Positions 16,811 through 25,299 of a stretch of 64,000 nucleotides of DNA are shown one piece after another; within the stretch, counting starts at the first letter, position 1, and every line of letters begins with the position of its first letter. Source of the DNA: DAOUJW01 sp034422115 (lineage in GTDB: Bacteria; Chloroflexota; Dehalococcoidia; Lucifugimonadales; UBA2985). The DNA lies in NCBI GenBank assembly GCA_034422115.1, contig DAOUJW010000015.1:109988-173987 (forward strand), read 5' to 3'. The notes beneath the pieces were generated by a model. The model searched no databases. It had not been told where the DNA came from and was given only the letters and a program-made list of their open reading frames with translations. The translations under genes were made by a program, and so were the position numbers.

Positions 16811-17521
16811 ATGGCCTTCAAATCCAGGTCCATAACCATGCGACTGGTTCTGACAGTTACCTTCATCGGGCTCTCGCTGACGGCGCATCCGGAGCCAAGT
16901 TACGCTTGTTCATGCATCGAGCCTTCGCCTTCTGAAATGTTGGCAGAGTCCGATGTGGTCTTTATCGGCAGAGTCGTATCCGTGAGTGAAGCCGGATCTT
17001 TGAACAGTTGGGACTTATTCCAGACGGAGTTTTACGTAAGCGCCTTCTGGAAGGGGCCCGTCCACCAGACGATGTACATCAGATCACAAGCCCACGGCGC
17101 AAGCTGCGGATACCAGTTCAACAAGGGAGTAGAGTACCTGGTTTATGCATACTACTCCGACTATGCTGACGGATTGTGGACTGGTCTGTGCAGCCGCAAC
17201 ACTCCGCTATCTGGAGCCATGATTGACCTTGCCGCGCTCGGTGAAGGGAAAACGCCCGCGCTGGGCGCTAACGATCCCGCGTCCCAGGCCACCACAACCC
17301 CTACGGCGCAGCCGACCAAGACTCCTCTGCCCCACGCCACGAGTTCTCCCACTACCCACCCCACCTTCACTCCTACCCCTCAGGCCACAAACACTCCCAC
17401 GGCTGATTCGCCCGAGACGAGCGGTGGATGCGGACTATCGCCTGACAAGGTTGACATATCGTTCGTAGGACTGCTGACCGGTTTGGCATGGGTCGGCCTG
17501 AGAAAACGCACCTCTGGATAA
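16811..17521 (+). CDS. Secreted TIMP/NTR-like domain protein with a C-terminal sorting-like tail
   Basis: The ATG at 16811, with AGGAGG just upstream, gives about 236 aa. The signal peptide (MRLVLTVTFIGLSLTAHPEPSYA) would be cut to leave an N-terminal CSC, the Cys-x-Cys start characteristic of TIMP/netrin-like domains. The domain (about 33-140) contains ESDVVFIGRVVSVSE, FWKGP, SCGYQFNKGVEYLVYAY and a final Cys. A Pro/Thr-rich linker follows, ending in GGCG, a hydrophobic segment (ISFVGLLTGLAWVGL) and RKR, which resembles CTERM-type sorting signals. Bacterial TIMP-like proteins exist but are poorly characterised. A role in inhibiting metalloproteases is only a family-based guess. Confidence 0.7.
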   Translation: MAFKSRSITMRLVLTVTFIGLSLTAHPEPSYACSCIEPSPSEMLAESDVVFIGRVVSVSEAGSLNSWDLFQTEFYVSAFWKGPVHQTMYIRSQAHGASCGYQFNKGVEYLVYAYYSDYADGLWTGLCSRNTPLSGAMIDLAALGEGKTPALGANDPASQATTTPTAQPTKTPLPHATSSPTTHPTFTPTPQATNTPTADSPETSGGCGLSPDKVDISFVGLLTGLAWVGLRKRTSG

Positions 17522-17685
17522 ACCTTACGCCCAAAGGGAATCGGAACGATGCGCCACTATTGACTCACTTTAGGCAATGCCAGACCTGTGCCCTGTGGAG
17601 CATGAAGGGCATGAGACATATATCGTCATGGATGCAGCTACACACAACGCAATACGTCACCACGCTGCCTTCCCTATGCAATACA

Positions 17686-17714
17686 TTGACAGCAAAAGGC
17701 GCATTTGTAATAAT
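17686..17714 (+). promoter_or_regulatory. Promoter of DUF35-thiolase module 1
   Basis: TTGACA (17686-17691), a 17-nt spacer and AATAAT (17709-17714) lie about 35 nt before the TTG start. The same arrangement precedes all four modules. Confidence 0.65.
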
Positions 17715-17749
17715 CTCCCTGCATTCAAACTTTGAACGGGAGGTGACGC

Positions 17750-18181
17750 TTGCCCAAACAATCCCCGGTCCCCGATGACTTCAGCAAGCCCTTCTGGGAC
17801 GCTTGCAACGAGGAGCGCCTGATCTTGCAAAACTGCAAGTCATGCGACGCTAGACGCGGGCTCAACGTGCTGCAATACCCGCCCCAGCCCACGTGCGTAT
17901 GGTGCGGCGAGTCGGACTCCATGGAGTGGCTGGAGATGAGCGGTCGCGGCAACATAAGGGAGTACTGCGTCATGTACGACTGCCGCACGCGGTCGCTCCA
18001 AGCAGACCAGCCATTCAACATCGCCTGCATAGAGCTTGAGGAGGACCGCAGCGTCCTCATGTACTCCCACCTGCCCGGAACGCCGGTCGACCAGGTCCCC
18101 ATTGGGGCCAAAGTGGAGCTGATATTCGAGGTGACCCCGGCCACGGGCCAGAAGGTCCCGGAGTGGAGGGTCGTGGGCTAG
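17750..18181 (+). CDS. DUF35 zinc-ribbon/OB-fold protein, module 1
   Basis: The protein is 143 aa with a TTG start after GGGAGGTGA. An N-terminal helix (DDFSKPFWDACNEERLILQ) leads to a rubredoxin-like zinc ribbon with Cys at 29, 32, 49 and 52, then an OB-fold with the family motif LPGTPVDQVPIGAKVELIFE. DUF35 proteins partner thiolase-like enzymes, as in ChsH2 with Ltp2 or archaeal thiolase/HMG-CoA synthase complexes, where they hold the acyl-CoA. The partner thiolase follows at 18315 in the same direction. It shares sequence with the proteins at 23128, 26685 and 28941. Confidence 0.85.
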   Translation: MPKQSPVPDDFSKPFWDACNEERLILQNCKSCDARRGLNVLQYPPQPTCVWCGESDSMEWLEMSGRGNIREYCVMYDCRTRSLQADQPFNIACIELEEDRSVLMYSHLPGTPVDQVPIGAKVELIFEVTPATGQKVPEWRVVG

Positions 18182-18189
18182 GCTCACCC

Positions 18190-18270
18190 TCCTCCTATCC
18201 CGTCATTCCTGCGGAAGCAGGAAACTAGAAGCGGGGTAAGAGGTTCCTGCCTTCGCAGGAACGACGATGT
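18190..18270. repeat. Palindromic repeat inside module 1
   Basis: GTCATTCCTGCGGAAGCAGG and, inverted about 40 nt later, CCTGCCTTCGCAGGAACGAC form an inverted repeat between the DUF35 and thiolase genes. The other three modules lack it, so it is probably a mobile palindromic insertion. Confidence 0.65.
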
Positions 18271-18314
18271 TAACTGGTCACCCGGAGAACGTAAACCACA
18301 GAGAGAGGTGAAAA

Positions 18315-19646
18315 ATGACTACGGGACCAACCCAGAATGCGCCATTGTCCATGTATCGGAACAAGGAGGGCCTTGGGGTATGGGAGCATCGCGGCAAGGT
18401 GGCGGCCGTCGGCATAGGCCACTCCCCCACCGCTCGCCGCTGGGACGAGACGCCTGAGACCAGCCTGGGCGCGTGGTCGATAATGGCCCTGCGCAACGCC
18501 ATGGAGGACGCCGGAGTATCGCCGGATGAGGTCGACGGCCTGGTCATCAGCCCGGGCAGCTTGGGCGAGCCCTGGTCGCCGCGGCCGATCCCCGAGGACT
18601 TCGCCAACATGTTCCAGCTTACGGACAACCCCAACGACGGCCTCAGCCAGATGAGCGCCGAGTTCGTGCTGAAGAACATGCCTGAACTGACCAACGTCAA
18701 CTTCACAATGTACGGCCCAGGTTGCATGTCCAACGCCATCTGCGTGGCGGCCCAGGCCATCGGCGACGGCATGACCCAAACGTGCCTGGTGCTCACGGGC
18801 CGCAACAACCTGGCGGGCCGCTACGGGCAGTACGGGGCCAACGCCGCGGACACCGTATCCGGCGCGGGGCAGTTCACCGCGCCCTGGGGACCCACCGGGC
18901 CTACCGGCGACGCCCTCTCCTTCTCCCAGTACCTCCGCAAGTACAACGTCCGCAAGGAGATGTTCGCCCCCTTCGTCGTCAATGAGAAGCGCAACGGCCT
19001 CATGTTCCCGGAGGGGTTCTTTGCCCAGCACAGGCCGGATGAGGTCGTCTCCATAGAGGACTACCTGGCCGCTCGCTGGATAGTCAAACCCCTGAACCTG
19101 TACGACTGCGACATCCCCATGTGCGTGTCCGTCGCATACCTCTTCACCACCCGTGAGCGGGCCAGGGACATGAAGCAGAAGCCCGTCTACCTGCTCACCC
19201 ACGCGACCACAAAGCCGACCTTCGGCATCTGGCAGACCCTGGAGGGCGCGGAGGCGTCCACCGACAGCACTGCCCGCAAGCTGTACGAAGGCTCCGGCCT
19301 CACGCCCGCGGACATCGACATCGAGAACATGTACGACGGCTACACCACCTTCCACAACTACTACCTGGAGAGCCTCCGGTGGCACGGCGTGGGCAAGGGT
19401 GACGCCCTCCACTTCTACCAGGGCGACATCAGCGTTGAGGGGCCGCACCCCATCTCCTCCAGCGGCGGCAACGCCGGAAGCGGCCGCACCCGCATTTGGA
19501 TGCACACGGACTCCATCCAGCAGCTTCAGCAGCGCGCCGGGCGGCGGCAGGTGCACATCAAGAACGGCAGGCCGGAGACAGCCGTGTCCGGCGGCCCCAT
19601 GCCCCAGACCGGCGACTTCATGATATGGGGCACCGACCCGGACTAA
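18315..19646 (+). CDS. Thiolase-like (lipid-transfer protein type) enzyme, module 1
   Basis: The protein is 443 aa. GPGCMSNAICVAAQAIGDG places Cys137 at the position of the thiolase nucleophile (C-x-S). The later motif is NMYDGYTTFH near 337, where classical thiolases have a His-containing motif and SCP2-type proteins have YDxFT. The C-terminal loop is SSSGGNAGSGRTR near 383 instead of the usual GHPxG. The catalytic set is therefore that of the DUF35-partnered lipid-transfer branch, not a biosynthetic thiolase. Reactions known in this branch are acyl-CoA retro-aldol cleavage or acyl transfer. The substrate is unknown. A strong GAGAGAGGTG precedes the ATG. Confidence 0.82.
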   Translation: MTTGPTQNAPLSMYRNKEGLGVWEHRGKVAAVGIGHSPTARRWDETPETSLGAWSIMALRNAMEDAGVSPDEVDGLVISPGSLGEPWSPRPIPEDFANMFQLTDNPNDGLSQMSAEFVLKNMPELTNVNFTMYGPGCMSNAICVAAQAIGDGMTQTCLVLTGRNNLAGRYGQYGANAADTVSGAGQFTAPWGPTGPTGDALSFSQYLRKYNVRKEMFAPFVVNEKRNGLMFPEGFFAQHRPDEVVSIEDYLAARWIVKPLNLYDCDIPMCVSVAYLFTTRERARDMKQKPVYLLTHATTKPTFGIWQTLEGAEASTDSTARKLYEGSGLTPADIDIENMYDGYTTFHNYYLESLRWHGVGKGDALHFYQGDISVEGPHPISSSGGNAGSGRTRIWMHTDSIQQLQQRAGRRQVHIKNGRPETAVSGGPMPQTGDFMIWGTDPD

Positions 19647-19669
19647 TGGAGACCTTCGAATAGCCTTGA

Positions 19670-20045
19670 TTCCCTTCCCCCCGCTTGCCGGGGGGAAGGT
19701 TTTGGATGGGGGTACCAAGTGTTGCTCTCTCTACACCGTTCACCCCCATCTCAATCTTCCTCCTGCGAGTGGGAGGTATTCCCAACACTTGTTGGTATTC
19801 CACGTGATACCGCTCGCCCTGAGCCTGTCGAAGGGCGCGAGCGGGAGCCGCATGACCGAATTATTCCCGCTCAAATGGTTCGACAGGCTCACCATGAGCG
19901 GGCAAGAAGTGGTATTGCAATCGGCTTTGGCAATACCACCACACCCCGGGAATACCGAGGTGGAAGAGGTCTTGGCGACCGGCGATGGGATATTGGAATA
20001 TAAGAAGGGTCTCCTGAACGGAGTATCGCCATTGTACTGTGGGCC
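19670..20045. repeat. Intergenic repeat block: TTCCCCC/GGGGGAA pair and a 182-nt GGTATTC element
   Basis: 19670-19770 carries the CCCTTCCCCCCGCTTGCCGG...CCCCCATCTCAATCTTCC repeat. 19775-19956 begins GGTATTCCCAACACTTGTTG and ends, in inverse orientation, with GGTATTCCCGGGGTGTGGTG. It encloses both arms of the CCTGAGCCTGTCGAA palindrome. This is a MITE-like element related to the 213-nt family, with TA/GTTGG-rich imperfect terminal repeats. Confidence 0.7.
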
Positions 20046-20063
20046 TGCTTGATTCGTGGACCG

Positions 20064-21722
20064 TTACCCGCCGAACGCGGCTGAGGCCCAGCCGACGGCG
20101 GCGGCGACCGTGACTGCGAAAGCGGACTGCTGCACTACAAGCCTGCCCGCGAACCGTAGCCCGAGCTCGCGCCCAATCGTGATCGCGGTGACCAGGCATG
20201 GCAGCACCGTTCCGGCGAGGAATGTTGCAACCAGCAGCTGGGTCGCGCTCAACGAGGCGACGGTGCCGGCCTCGGCCAGGAGCAGTATGCCGTCCTTGCG
20301 GACAGCGGCCAGCACGGTGGGCAGTGCAGCTTCCGCCGGCAGCGCGAACACGGCCATCGCCGGCGCCAGAAAGCCCCCCGCTGCATCGAGCACGCCCGAC
20401 CAGTGGAGGAGCGAGGCAACCATGGCAATCGCGAAGAAGGTCGGGAGCGCCGTGCGGAAAAATGCCCAAACCGTCCCCCGTGTCTCCGCCCCAACTGCCT
20501 CGAAGGACGGCCGGGTGAGGAAGGTGCGCGGCTCTATGAGGAGTGCGTTGAGCTTCGACCGCGCGTCAGGCTGGCTGATGAGGCGCGTGTAGATGAGCGT
20601 CGCCGCGACGAGCAGCGCCAGGTACGGCACAACTAGGCTGCTCTTGTCGGCGGCGGCAAAAACCGCGAGCGTCGCGCCGAGTTGGTACGAGCAGGCGGAC
20701 CCGAAGGAGATAGCGCCGACGGTCGTCGGCCGGGTGCAGGCAGAGCAGGAGCGTGTGGAGACGATTGCCGGGACGTTGCAGCCAAAGCCCATCAGCACTC
20801 GCGTCACGTCGCGCCCGTGCAGGCCCACCGGCCGCAACAGGGGGTGGAGCGCCGTCCCTATGCGTTCGGCAAGGCCGCTCGCCTTGTAGACGCTGATCAG
20901 CACCGAATAGACCAGCACCGTGGGGACCGCCCACACGAACAGCAACGGCCCCATAGTGAGCAGCCCGTAGTCACCGGCCAGCACAGCCCCGAGCGGTCCC
21001 GGCCAGCCCTCTACCCTCTCCGCCACGGGTGTCGTCATAGCCACGGCCAGCGGATCAAGCCAGGCGGCGGCCTGGTTCGCGCCGAGCACGGCAAGCACGG
21101 CGGGCAGGATAAGGAGGACGACAGCTATCGCGGGACCTGCGACCGCGTGGTCGAAGAGTCCGCGCCGCGGCTCTATCCGCCATCCCGCTCGCACCGGCGT
21201 TCGCTCATGGCGGACTGTGCCGGGCGCAGTGACGGCGGCCTGCAACTCCTCCAGCGCCGCAGCATCGGGGCGGCGCGCATCAAGCGCCACGATTGGCAGT
21301 CCGGTCGCCAGCGACATGCGTGCGATCGCTTCGCGAGCGGAGGCATGATCGGCGACGAGGTCCCAGCGCGTCACGGCGACGCTCGCCCGCCTCCCATGCA
21401 CCAACGGCAGTAGCAGGTCAAGGTCCTCGTCGAGCTGGGTCGCAGAGGCCACGAGCAGCGCCTCGTCCGCGTCCTCTAGCGCCTCCAACGTGCGGCGCAC
21501 AGTGTCGGCATCGGAGGCGCGGTGCAGCCCCGCCGTGTCCACGAAAACCCGGCTGGAGGTGGTGTACTCGCTGCAGGGTACTGAGGTGCCGCGGAAGTTT
21601 ACGCTCCGCGCAGGCTGGCCCGTTAAGGCGCGAACCAGCGAGGACTTGCCAACGCTCGCGCGTCCGAGGAGCAGAGTGGTGGGAGGCGCCGCGACATCGG
21701 TGTCATTTCGGTCAGCACGCAC
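20064..21722 (-). CDS. FeoB-like metal transporter (GTPase plus gate domains)
   Basis: The GTG at 21722, just inside the end of the upstream flavoprotein gene, gives about 552 aa. The N-terminal G domain carries LLLGRASVGKSSLVRAL (G1), a DTAGLH switch (G3) and TRWD in place of NKxD (G4). A membrane part of about nine segments follows, with the FeoB/nucleoside-gate motif GFGCNVPAIVSTR and then an unusual Cys series (SCSAC, SACSY). Canonical FeoB imports Fe2+. Here the length is shorter than the usual 700-770 aa and the G4 motif is altered, so the transported metal is uncertain. Overlap with the preceding gene implies a two-gene operon. Confidence 0.75.
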   Translation of the reverse strand: MRADRNDTDVAAPPTTLLLGRASVGKSSLVRALTGQPARSVNFRGTSVPCSEYTTSSRVFVDTAGLHRASDADTVRRTLEALEDADEALLVASATQLDEDLDLLLPLVHGRRASVAVTRWDLVADHASAREAIARMSLATGLPIVALDARRPDAAALEELQAAVTAPGTVRHERTPVRAGWRIEPRRGLFDHAVAGPAIAVVLLILPAVLAVLGANQAAAWLDPLAVAMTTPVAERVEGWPGPLGAVLAGDYGLLTMGPLLFVWAVPTVLVYSVLISVYKASGLAERIGTALHPLLRPVGLHGRDVTRVLMGFGCNVPAIVSTRSCSACTRPTTVGAISFGSACSYQLGATLAVFAAADKSSLVVPYLALLVAATLIYTRLISQPDARSKLNALLIEPRTFLTRPSFEAVGAETRGTVWAFFRTALPTFFAIAMVASLLHWSGVLDAAGGFLAPAMAVFALPAEAALPTVLAAVRKDGILLLAEAGTVASLSATQLLVATFLAGTVLPCLVTAITIGRELGLRFAGRLVVQQSAFAVTVAAAVGWASAAFGG

Positions 21723-22878
21723 AGGACTCCGCGCAGCAGGAGAGGTCGTCCAGGTACATCCCCGCCGCCCGGCGGGCCTCAACGGCTTCCGTGGTGTCCT
21801 TTCCCAGGCGCTGCGCGATCGCATCGGCGACGATGGCGAAGCGCTGGCGGAACTTGTAAATGAAGCAGAAGTTCACGCCTCGGTGCTCCAGTATGGGACC
21901 GGAGATGAACAGGCCGGGCACAAGCGTGGATTCGTCGGCCTCTTCCGTGACGATGGGGGCGCCGTCCTCATTGTACTCAATCATGCCTTCAAGGTGGCTG
22001 AGGGATCCCCTGAAGCCGGTGGCAAGAATCGGGCGCGTCTCGCTCTCCCACTCGCGGCCGTCCGAGGCCTGGACGACCCACGCGTCACCGTCCTCGCGCA
22101 CCGACGTGATGTCGACACTGTCAACGAGGTCCACGGAGCCTGTGGAATGGGCCTTTTCCAGACGCTCGCGGGAAAACGGGGAGAGGGAGATGCTGGGGTC
22201 CGGGTCTTCCCTCTTCCATGTCGCATATCGCGCCAGAACGGTCACGTTCTTCCCCAAGTCCACCAGCGAGACGGTCGCGTCTATGGCGCTCTCGTAGCCG
22301 CCGATCACCGTGAAACGGTCGCCCTCAAGTTCCTGCCACGTGCGGACCGCGGAGGAGTGGCAACAGCATTCTGCGCCCGTGAACGGATTGAGCTCCGGGT
22401 ACTGGAACTCCCCGGCCGCCCAGATGACATGTCGCGCCCGCACCGGCCTGCCGGTCGTCGTGAGCGTGAATGTTCCGTTATCCTCGACTGCGACGGAGCA
22501 GACATCGACGCCGGACTTCACCTTGAGCTGGAAGTGTTTCGCGACGTTGTCCAGGTACTTCGCGTAAGCGCTTCCGCTGGGGTGTTCGCGGTCGAGCGTG
22601 AAGGCGGGCGATGTGCCGGGGACGATAGCATTGAGGTCGAGCAACCCAAACGCGTTCGAAGTGAACGACGGCGTGATGAAGCGCATCTCTTGCGGCCACC
22701 GCCGGAAAGAGGCGCCGACCTCATGGCGATCGAGGATGTTGATGTCGTCGACGCCAAACTCCCTGAGAGCAACCGCGCATCCAAGCCCGGCCGCCCCCGC
22801 GCCCACGATTGCGACATCGTGAATTCGCGACCTTGCCGGCGCCTTATCCCGCCACTCTCCCTTGTTCCGTTTGCTCAT
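21712..22878 (-). CDS. CzcO-like FAD/NAD(P) oxidoreductase with Cys-rich C-terminus
   Basis: The protein is 388 aa. VAIVGAGAAGLGCAVALREFG near 22 is the FAD-binding GxGxxG. FTVIGGYESAIDATVSL near 185 is the NAD(P) site. LATGFRG lies near 290. The overall layout follows the flavin monooxygenase/CzcO group that sits beside metal transporters in other bacteria. Two features are odd: an internal CCCHS near 168, and a tail reading SCCAESCAC at the extreme C-terminus, which could bind a metal or act as a redox relay. GGAGGG precedes the start and a good promoter lies upstream. It overlaps the FeoB-like gene, so the two probably act on the same metal. Confidence 0.78.
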   Translation of the reverse strand: MSKRNKGEWRDKAPARSRIHDVAIVGAGAAGLGCAVALREFGVDDINILDRHEVGASFRRWPQEMRFITPSFTSNAFGLLDLNAIVPGTSPAFTLDREHPSGSAYAKYLDNVAKHFQLKVKSGVDVCSVAVEDNGTFTLTTTGRPVRARHVIWAAGEFQYPELNPFTGAECCCHSSAVRTWQELEGDRFTVIGGYESAIDATVSLVDLGKNVTVLARYATWKREDPDPSISLSPFSRERLEKAHSTGSVDLVDSVDITSVREDGDAWVVQASDGREWESETRPILATGFRGSLSHLEGMIEYNEDGAPIVTEEADESTLVPGLFISGPILEHRGVNFCFIYKFRQRFAIVADAIAQRLGKDTTEAVEARRAAGMYLDDLSCCAESCAC

Positions 22879-22939
22879 AGGTCCCTCCTGTCAACTTGTC
22901 AGCTTGTTGTTTGCGATTTCCAATGCTGCAAATCGAGAT

Positions 22940-22968
22940 ATAGTATCATGTGCCCTCCCTCCTGTCAA
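22940..22968 (-). promoter_or_regulatory. Promoter of the flavoprotein/FeoB-like operon
   Basis: Read on the minus strand, TTGACA (22968-22963), a 17-nt spacer and TACTAT (22945-22940) lie about 60 nt ahead of the start codon at 22878. Confidence 0.65.
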
Positions 22969-23051
22969 TACCCAGAATCGCCTGAGACCTGTGGAAAACC
23001 GCATACCAAGCCGTATCTTCGGTGGCCTGATTTGTGACGCAACGGGACACC

Positions 23052-23080
23052 TTGACAAGCAAAACCTTATCCAGTAATCT
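23052..23080 (+). promoter_or_regulatory. Promoter of DUF35-thiolase module 2
   Basis: TTGACA (23052-23057), a 17-nt spacer and TAATCT (23075-23080) lie 47 nt before the TTG start codon. It diverges from the promoter of the flavoprotein operon. Confidence 0.65.
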
Positions 23081-23127
23081 TTGGGCAGTGCGAGAGGGGA
23101 AGCACAAATATGGAATGGAGGTGAGAT

Positions 23128-23571
23128 TTGCCTAAACAGTCCCCAGCACCTGCAGAAGGTGACATAACCAAGCCTTTTTGGGACGCCGCAAATGAGGACC
23201 GTCTGATTGTGCAGCGATGTTTGCCCTGCACCGACTTGCGCGGGCTCACAGTGCTGCAGTTCCCTCCGGAACCCACGTGCGTCTGGTGTGGCTTGGGTGG
23301 TGATGACGTCCTGGAGTGGTACGAAGTGTGCGGTCGCGGAACCATCGATACCTACGGTATCCTGCACGACGCCGCCCAGAGGCAGCTCCAGCCGGACCAG
23401 CCTCTGAACGTGGCTGTCATATCCCTTGAGGAAGATCCTCGATGCCAGATGCTCTCCCACCTGCGGGACACCCCGGTGGACGAGATTCCGGTTGGCGCAA
23501 CCGTTGAGGTTATCTTCGAAGTGACCCCGGCTACGGGACAGAAGGTCCCTGAGTGGCGGGTGGTAGGCTAG
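23128..23571 (+). CDS. DUF35 zinc-ribbon/OB-fold protein, module 2
   Basis: The protein is 147 aa with a TTG start behind GGAGGTGAG. Zinc-ribbon cysteines are at 31, 34, 51 and 54. The spacing is the longer form shared with module 1 and differs from modules 3 and 4. The OB-fold part has LRDTPVDEIPVGATVEVIFE and ends KVPEWRVVG like modules 1 and 3. It should form a complex with the thiolase-like protein that starts 49 nt downstream. Confidence 0.85.
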   Translation: MPKQSPAPAEGDITKPFWDAANEDRLIVQRCLPCTDLRGLTVLQFPPEPTCVWCGLGGDDVLEWYEVCGRGTIDTYGILHDAAQRQLQPDQPLNVAVISLEEDPRCQMLSHLRDTPVDEIPVGATVEVIFEVTPATGQKVPEWRVVG

Positions 23572-23620
23572 AGACGCCCCAGGACCTGGATAGCAGAAAT
23601 ATCATAGAGAGAGGTAAGAG

Positions 23621-24937
23621 ATGACTACTCAGAGAGCTCCTGCTTCAATGTATCGCAACAGAGAGGGCTTGGGAATATGGGAGCACCGCGGCAAGGTAGC
23701 GGCCGTAGGCGTCGGCCACTCCCCCACCTCCCGGCGCTGGGACGGCACCGCCGAGAACTGCATCGGCGCGCTTGCCATTGACGCCCTGCGCAAGGCCATC
23801 GCCGACGCCGGCGTGGACCCCTCCGCCGTTGACGGGCTGGTAATGGACCCCGGCACCACCACCGGCGCCCACTGGGAAGAGGGCGACCCCATTCCCATGG
23901 ACGTGGTCAACGCCTTCAACCCCACTGACGACCCCCTGGACGGCATCGCAAAGCTCAGCGCCGAGTGGATCCTGAAGAACATGCCTGAGCTATCCGGCAT
24001 CAACTTCACCATGTACGGCCCGGGCTGCATGTCCAACGCCATCGTCGTAGCCGCACAGGCAATCGGCGACGGCCTGGCCCACACCTGCCTGGTGCTCAAG
24101 GGCTGGCACAACCTGGCCGGCCGGTACTACCAGGGCGGCGCAGCTGCCATGGACACCGTGGCCGGAAACGCCTGGGGTCAGCTGTGGGGCACCCGAGCGG
24201 GCACTACGGACGCCTTCACCTTCCAGGAGTACCTGCACAAGTACAACAAGACCCACGACATGATGGCCAACTTCATTGTCAACTCCAAGAAGAACGGCCT
24301 CATGTTCCCTGAGGGCTTCTTTGCCCAGAACAGGCCTGACGAAATCACCAGAGAGGACTACATCAACGCCCGCTGGATCGTCAAGCCTCTGAACCTCTTT
24401 GACATGGACATCCCCATCATGGCCACGGCCGCCTACCTGTTCACCACCGCAGAGCGGGCCCAGGACATGGCGCAGAACCCCGTATACATCCTCAACCACT
24501 GCACCACCCGCCCGAAGTTCGGACTCAACCAGGGCCTGGAGAACGCCATGCTCTCCACCGAGGCCACTGCCCGCAAGTCCTACTCCGGCGCAGGCATCAC
24601 CGCCTCAGACCTGTCCTTTGAGAACATGTACGACGGGTTCACGGTCTTCCACAACCACTACCTGGAAGGCCTGCGCTACGGCGGCATGAAGAGGGGCGAG
24701 GTCCTGGACTTCTACGAGTCCGAGGACATCAGCATCTCCGGTCCGCACCCAGTGTCCCCCAGCGGCGGCAACTGCGGCAGCGGCCGGACCCGCTTCTGGA
24801 TGCACACAGACACCATCCAGCAGCTCCAGGGCCGGGCCGGCGACCGCCAGATCAGCAAGCCGGCGGAGATTGGCATCTCCGGTGGCCCCATGCCCCAGGG
24901 CGGCGACTTCACGGTGTGGAGCTCCACCCCCGGCTAA
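23621..24937 (+). CDS. Thiolase-like (lipid-transfer protein type) enzyme, module 2
   Basis: The protein is 438 aa. The nucleophile motif GPGCMSNAIVVAAQAIGDG is intact. YDGFTVFHNHY replaces the classical His motif, and SPSGGNCGSGRTR forms the C-terminal loop. It is closely similar to the other three copies over its whole length, with most differences in the 170-200 region (AAAMDTVAGNAWGQLWG), which probably shapes the substrate pocket. It is followed by a strong terminator, so the module is a self-contained two-gene transcript. Confidence 0.82.
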   Translation: MTTQRAPASMYRNREGLGIWEHRGKVAAVGVGHSPTSRRWDGTAENCIGALAIDALRKAIADAGVDPSAVDGLVMDPGTTTGAHWEEGDPIPMDVVNAFNPTDDPLDGIAKLSAEWILKNMPELSGINFTMYGPGCMSNAIVVAAQAIGDGLAHTCLVLKGWHNLAGRYYQGGAAAMDTVAGNAWGQLWGTRAGTTDAFTFQEYLHKYNKTHDMMANFIVNSKKNGLMFPEGFFAQNRPDEITREDYINARWIVKPLNLFDMDIPIMATAAYLFTTAERAQDMAQNPVYILNHCTTRPKFGLNQGLENAMLSTEATARKSYSGAGITASDLSFENMYDGFTVFHNHYLEGLRYGGMKRGEVLDFYESEDISISGPHPVSPSGGNCGSGRTRFWMHTDTIQQLQGRAGDRQISKPAEIGISGGPMPQGGDFTVWSSTPG

Positions 24938-24969
24938 ACCCTCTTCAAGAGGATACAGTCAGGCAAAAG

Positions 24970-25003
24970 AAGGGCCTCCGCTCCAATTGGAGCGGAGGCC
25001 CTT
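24970..25003 (+). terminator. Terminator after module 2
   Basis: A perfect 34-nt palindrome centred on AATT (AAGGGCCTCCGCTCC with its inverse) lies 33 nt after the thiolase stop. It is followed by a modest GGGTTTGTGTTG run. Confidence 0.75.
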
Positions 25004-25142
25004 GGGTTTGTGTTGCTAACGGTGCGTGGGGATCGACGTCACTTGTACCGCAGCCCTTTTTCTCCGTCATTCCCGTGAAAACGGGAATCTAGGGGGAGGG
25101 GCCTGTCAGCATAGGGGTCTATTCGCCAAGCCTCCCACCAGT

Positions 25143-25274
25143 GTCATTCTGAGCGTAGCGAAGAATCCAGGGAGGTCTTTCAATTACATGGTGGCTTTTC
25201 GGAAAGAGACTTTGGATTCTTCACTCCGCGGAGTTTACCCTGAACGTAGACGAAGGGATCCGTTCAGAATGACA
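25143..25274. repeat. TGTCATTCTGA-bounded palindromic element
   Basis: It starts TGTCATTCTGAGCGTAGCGA and ends with the inverse (TCAGAATGACA). Inner arms AAGAATCC and GGATTCTTC also pair. About 132 nt long, it fills most of the gap between module 2 and the next gene. The same element recurs at 26213-26321, 42204-42336 and 62098-62206, with variants elsewhere. Confidence 0.8.
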
Positions 25275-25299
25275 GCGTCGCGCTTCTGTTGATCCCTCC

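Noticed and set aside
18270..19718. Long open frames opposite the thiolase-like genes (also at 27159-28598 and 29374-30807)
   Set aside because: All have the same reversed-strand composition and appear in each module because the codon bias is repeated, not because of selection. Sense frames are clearly coding.
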